Notes under the pieces: generated by a model
The model's input: only the letters and a program-made list of their open reading frames with translations
Told to the model about the DNA's origin: nothing
Databases searched by the model: none
Position numbers and translations under genes: made by a program
Part shown: one piece after another, positions 5,735 to 9,040 of the stretch
Numbering within the stretch: the first letter of the stretch is position 1
Layout: each line of letters begins with the position of its first letter
Assembly (NCBI GenBank): GCA_023230665.1
Contig: JALNWY010000124.1
Span: forward strand, 1-9,040
From: Deltaproteobacteria bacterium
GTDB lineage: Bacteria > Desulfobacterota > Desulfomonilia > UBA1062
Length of the DNA: 9,040 bases
Direction of reading: 5' to 3'

Positions 5735-8700
5735 ATGAATCTCCCCCAGTTTTCCGTCAGGCACCGGATCACGATCACCATGCTCATCCTGATCATCGCC
5801 CTCTTCGGGCTCGTCTCGTTTTCCGGCCTGGGTCTCGATCTCCTGCCCGAGCTGGAGTTTCCGTATGTCTCGGTGGTGACCACCTACGAGGGCGTGGGCT
5901 CTAAAGAGATCGAAACCCTCATCACCAAGCCCATCGAGGAGTCTGTGAGCACGGTCGAGGGCATCAAGGAGGTGACCTCCATGACCGTGGAGGGAATCTC
6001 CAGCGTCTACTGCGAGTTCGAGTGGGGCACGAACCTGGACTTTGCCGCGCAGGATGTGCGCGAGAAGATCAGCTGGATCGCGGATTTCCTGCCCGAGGAC
6101 GCGGATACGCCCATGGTGCTCAAGTTCAACATCTCGGACATGCCCATCCTGGAGTACGGCGTCATCGGTATGGAAAACACCAGGCGCCTGCGCGAGTACA
6201 TCGACGATGTCGTGAAGCCCAGGATCGAACGTCTGGAGGGGATCGCCTCGGTGTTCATCTTCGGCGGCAAGGAGCGGGAGATCCAGGTCCTGGTCGATCC
6301 CCAGAAGCTTAAAAACACGGGCACCACGCTCGATCAGGTGATCTCCGGCATCAGGGCCGGAAACCTGAACGTCTCGGGCGGTCATGTGGAATCGTGGAAA
6401 AAGGAGTACCTGATCCGGACGACCGGATACTACGACAGCATAGATCAGGCGCGATCCACCATCATCTCGATGAGCCCCGAGGGCAGGCCGGTGCGGATTT
6501 CCGACGTGGCCGACGTGCAGGACTCTTTCAAGGAAACCCGGGGCTTCGAGCGGACCAATTCCCAGCCCTCGGTCATCATCGCGATCATGAAACAGTCGGG
6601 CGTGAACACCCTGAGAGCGGCCGATCGGGTCAAGACCGAGCTCGCCCGGATCGAGAGGATCATGCCCGAGGGCCTTTCTCTGCACCTCATCCTCGATCAG
6701 GGCAAGATGATCAGGCGGTCCATCTCGGACACGGGCAGCAACGCGCTGACCGGGGGCCTCATCGCTGTGGGGGTCATCTTCATCTTCCTGCGCGCGATCA
6801 GGCCCACGATCACGATCGCCCTGGCCATCCCCCTGTCGGTCATCGCCACCTTTATCGGGATGAAGGCCCTGGGATATACCTTCAACATCATGACCTTAGG
6901 CGGTATCGCCCTGGGCGTGGGCCTGCTGGTGGACAACGCGGTGGTGGTGATCGAGAACACCTTCCGCCATCTGGAAGAAGGCTCCTCACGGCATGAATCA
7001 GCGGTCAACGGCGCCTCGGAGGTGGGCCTTGCCATCACGGCGAGCACGCTCACCACGGTGGCGGTCTTCCTGCCCATGAGCCTTTCCCAGAGCATCGCCG
7101 GCAAGCTGGCCCGCCCGCTCTCGCTGACTGTGTGCATATCGCTGCTCGCCTCCCTGTTCATCGCCGTGACCATCATCCCGGCGATCGCGGCGACCATCTT
7201 TAAGAAGGGAAAGGGCGTGTACGAGCGGATCGAGTCCGGGGGGTGGACCGGCTGGATGCGCACCAGGTACACCTCCCTGCTGGAAAGGGCCGTGAACCGG
7301 CGCAGGCTCACCCTGGGCATTGCTTTTCTCCTGTTCGTGGCCGCACTCATATGCACCCCCTTTCTGGGCACCGAGTTCATGCCCAAACAGGACATCCCGC
7401 TGGCCATGGTCAATATCACGCTGCCCGAGGGCATGGTCCTCTCAGAGACTGATCACATCACCCGGCAGGTGGAGGATATCTTTCTGAAGCGGCCCGAGGT
7501 CATCACCTGCGGGAGCATGGTAGGGGTCGCTCTCGACGCCAAGTACGCGGCTGCACAGGGCCAGATGACCGCAGGGGTGAACAAGGCGCGGATCTTCGCC
7601 CGTTTCACGGAAAAAGAGGACCGCGACAAGTCCGCCGAAGCAATCGCCGAAGAGATCCGGCGGGAGCTGCCCGTGCTCCAGGACGTCGAATACCTGTTCG
7701 AGGACATCTCAGGCTCCCTCTTCGGAGGCGGCAAGCCGGTTGAGATCCATGTCTACGGATCGAGCCTGGAGAAGCTCGACGAGATCGGCAATGCCGCCAT
7801 GCTCGGGCTCTCGCCCATAGAAGGGCTCACAGATCTGGACAAGTCGCTCAAACAGAGCAAGCCCGAGCTCCACGTGAGAATCGACCGGGACAAGGCGGCC
7901 AAGATGGGCCTGAGCGTGGCCCAAGTGGCGGCAACGGTGGAGACCGCCATGCTGGGCAAAGTGGTCAGCCGCTTCCATGATGCGGGCAAGGAATACGACA
8001 TCCGGGTACGCTTTCAGGAGGCCTACCGCTCGACGCAAGACGATCTGAAACAGGTGCCTGTCTCGTCGCCCCTCGGGTTCAGCACGCCGCTGTCCCAGGT
8101 GGCTTCCCTTGAAGAGAGCGTGGGGCCCATCACCATCAACCGCAAGGATCAGAACCGCGTAGTAACCATCTCGGGCTCCACGGTGGGACGGGACCTGGGA
8201 AGCGTCATGCGCGATGTCGAGCAGGTCATGCAGAACCTGCATATGCCCGAGGATTACTTCTACGAGTTGGGGGGCACCTTCGAGGACATGCAGACCTCTT
8301 TTCAGGAGCTCGGCAAGGCGTTCATCGTGGCCATCATCCTCATCTACATGGTCATGGCCGCCCAGTTCGAATCGCTCTCTCAGCCCTTCATTGTCATGTT
8401 CACCCTGCCGCTTGCCTACATCGGGGTGGTGTTCGGGCTCATGGCGACGGGCAAGACGCTCTCGGTCCCGGCCTTCATGGGGCTCATCATTCTCATGGGG
8501 ATTGTGGTGAACAACGGGATCGTCATGATCGACTACATCAACCGCCTGAGAAAGGCCGGCATGGAGCGCTCACAGGCCGTGATCCAGGGCGCTACGGTGA
8601 GGCTGCGCCCCATCCTCATCACCTCCATCACCACCATCGTAGGCATGCTCCCCATGGCGCTCTCAACCTCCGAGGGCGCCGAGATGCGCTCCCCCATGGC

Positions 8701-8836
8701 AGTGGCTGTGGCCTTTGGCCTGCTCTTTGCCATGGCCCTGACTCTCTTGGTCATTCCCTGCGTATACTCCCTGGTCGACTCGCTTTCGCTGAAGGTCCGC
8801 ACCAAAGCAGGCCGGATCGTGATCGGAGAAGAATAG
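5735..8836 (+). CDS. RND-family efflux permease (AcrB/HAE type)
   Basis: A 1033-residue inner-membrane pump of full family length, exporting hydrophobic or amphiphilic compounds by proton antiport. It shows two homologous halves: TM1 at about 12-30, a large periplasmic porter loop to about 335, TM2-TM6 to about 490, TM7 at about 525-541, a second periplasmic loop to about 860, and TM8-TM12 to about 1012. The early motif DLLPELEFPYVSV (35-47) and GTEFMPKQD (545-553) are typical of the two loop starts. In TM4 the sequence is GLLVDNAVVVIEN (396-408), so the AcrB Asp-Asp pair is Asp400-Asn401. In TM10 it is GIVVNNGIVMIDY (922-934), with Asn926-Asn927 where AcrB has Lys-Asn. TM11 keeps RLRPILITS (956-964). 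This set resembles SwrC-like pumps, from memory. No frameshift or internal stop is seen. The start ATG lies three bases after the adaptor stop, with GGAG at 5722-5725. No heavy-metal-type (CusA) signature is evident. Substrate is unknown. Confidence 0.95.
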   Translation: MNLPQFSVRHRITITMLILIIALFGLVSFSGLGLDLLPELEFPYVSVVTTYEGVGSKEIETLITKPIEESVSTVEGIKEVTSMTVEGISSVYCEFEWGTNLDFAAQDVREKISWIADFLPEDADTPMVLKFNISDMPILEYGVIGMENTRRLREYIDDVVKPRIERLEGIASVFIFGGKEREIQVLVDPQKLKNTGTTLDQVISGIRAGNLNVSGGHVESWKKEYLIRTTGYYDSIDQARSTIISMSPEGRPVRISDVADVQDSFKETRGFERTNSQPSVIIAIMKQSGVNTLRAADRVKTELARIERIMPEGLSLHLILDQGKMIRRSISDTGSNALTGGLIAVGVIFIFLRAIRPTITIALAIPLSVIATFIGMKALGYTFNIMTLGGIALGVGLLVDNAVVVIENTFRHLEEGSSRHESAVNGASEVGLAITASTLTTVAVFLPMSLSQSIAGKLARPLSLTVCISLLASLFIAVTIIPAIAATIFKKGKGVYERIESGGWTGWMRTRYTSLLERAVNRRRLTLGIAFLLFVAALICTPFLGTEFMPKQDIPLAMVNITLPEGMVLSETDHITRQVEDIFLKRPEVITCGSMVGVALDAKYAAAQGQMTAGVNKARIFARFTEKEDRDKSAEAIAEEIRRELPVLQDVEYLFEDISGSLFGGGKPVEIHVYGSSLEKLDEIGNAAMLGLSPIEGLTDLDKSLKQSKPELHVRIDRDKAAKMGLSVAQVAATVETAMLGKVVSRFHDAGKEYDIRVRFQEAYRSTQDDLKQVPVSSPLGFSTPLSQVASLEESVGPITINRKDQNRVVTISGSTVGRDLGSVMRDVEQVMQNLHMPEDYFYELGGTFEDMQTSFQELGKAFIVAIILIYMVMAAQFESLSQPFIVMFTLPLAYIGVVFGLMATGKTLSVPAFMGLIILMGIVVNNGIVMIDYINRLRKAGMERSQAVIQGATVRLRPILITSITTIVGMLPMALSTSEGAEMRSPMAVAVAFGLLFAMALTLLVIPCVYSLVDSLSLKVRTKAGRIVIGEE

Positions 8837-8881
8837 CATGCCGTATTGATCAGGGCCTCGGGAGTGTGTTAACCAAGGATC

Positions 8882-9040
8882 ATGGACACCAAACTGACCC
8901 TGAAAAGCGAACTGGGGAGGGTGCAGGCGACCACGCCCGCGGACCGCGCACGAGCCGTCATCGACTCCCCTTATACCCGGCAGATATTGGAGCGGCTCTC
9001 GCCGCAGGAAACCTTCATGCTCATCAAGGACTCCTGGGGC
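8882..9040 (+). CDS. 5' end of an unidentified gene (partial, possibly DUF6178)
   Basis: Fifty-three codons run from ATG 8882 to the window edge without a stop. The first residues are MDTKLTLKSEL, and RAVIDSPYTRQILERLSPQE (24-43) is followed by TFMLIKDSWG. This start resembles, from memory, DUF6178 proteins of Desulfobacterota, which open with a short helical segment containing a 'LP.Q/E..F.L....G' pattern; the match is weak and unconfirmed. An in-frame stop at 8870-8872 makes this the first ATG. AAGGA at 8875-8879 is only two bases from the ATG, an unusually short gap. The gene starts 45 bases after the permease with no visible terminator between, so it may be read through from the efflux operon, though its function need not be related. 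Confidence 0.65.
   Translation, partial: MDTKLTLKSELGRVQATTPADRARAVIDSPYTRQILERLSPQETFMLIKDSWG

Noticed and set aside
5588..6685. Long minus-strand open frame (365 codons) opposite the adaptor and permease genes
   Set aside because: It lies wholly opposite well-supported RND pump genes. High GC and codon bias commonly create such antisense frames; it has no recognisable domain and its His/Arg/Asp/Gly-rich translation looks like a shadow.

Overview
The window looks like chromosomal DNA of a Gram-negative bacterium of moderately high GC content. An outer-membrane TolC-type channel, a lipoprotein membrane-fusion adaptor and an RND permease imply a double membrane. The DUF1015 protein, the small kinase-like protein and the DUF6178-like start at the right edge suggest a Desulfobacterota ('deltaproteobacterial') relative. 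That placement is inference from family recall, not a search. All eight supported genes are on the + strand and densely packed. No tRNA, rRNA, CRISPR array, insertion sequence or phage gene was seen, and no stretch over 300 bases lacks a gene.

Left part (1-1144): the last codons of an upstream gene appear to overlap, by ATGA, a small protein with one N-terminal membrane anchor and a soluble domain of unknown function. After 26 bases comes a 209-residue minimal protein-kinase-fold protein with an HLDLRNRRN catalytic loop and DFA in place of DFG. These read as one operon that continues from beyond the left edge.

Middle (1145-2693): a 105-base intergenic gap with several dyads, a weak terminator-like hairpin and a possible promoter precedes a complete DUF1015 gene of unknown function. 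The 157-base gap after it holds a possible terminator, then a good sigma-70-like promoter and a perfect 22-bp palindrome.

Right part (2694-8836): a tightly coupled tetR - tolC-like - adaptor - RND permease operon. The TetR-family repressor overlaps the outer-membrane channel gene by 8 bases, the channel is 10 bases from the lipoprotein adaptor, and the adaptor is 3 bases from the 1033-residue permease. Together they encode a complete tripartite efflux pump with its own regulator. The 22-bp palindrome overlaps the promoter -10 box and has the repressor's first ATG at its dyad centre, so autoregulation of the whole operon is the simplest model. The permease lacks the AcrB-type Asp-Asp/Lys set and has Asp-Asn in TM4 and Asn-Asn in TM10. 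A further gene, possibly DUF6178, starts 45 bases after the permease and runs off the right edge.

Nothing here clearly amounts to a new system. The items most worth a second look are the operator/start-codon architecture of the efflux operon, the membrane-anchor plus mini-kinase pair, and the permease's proton-relay residues.
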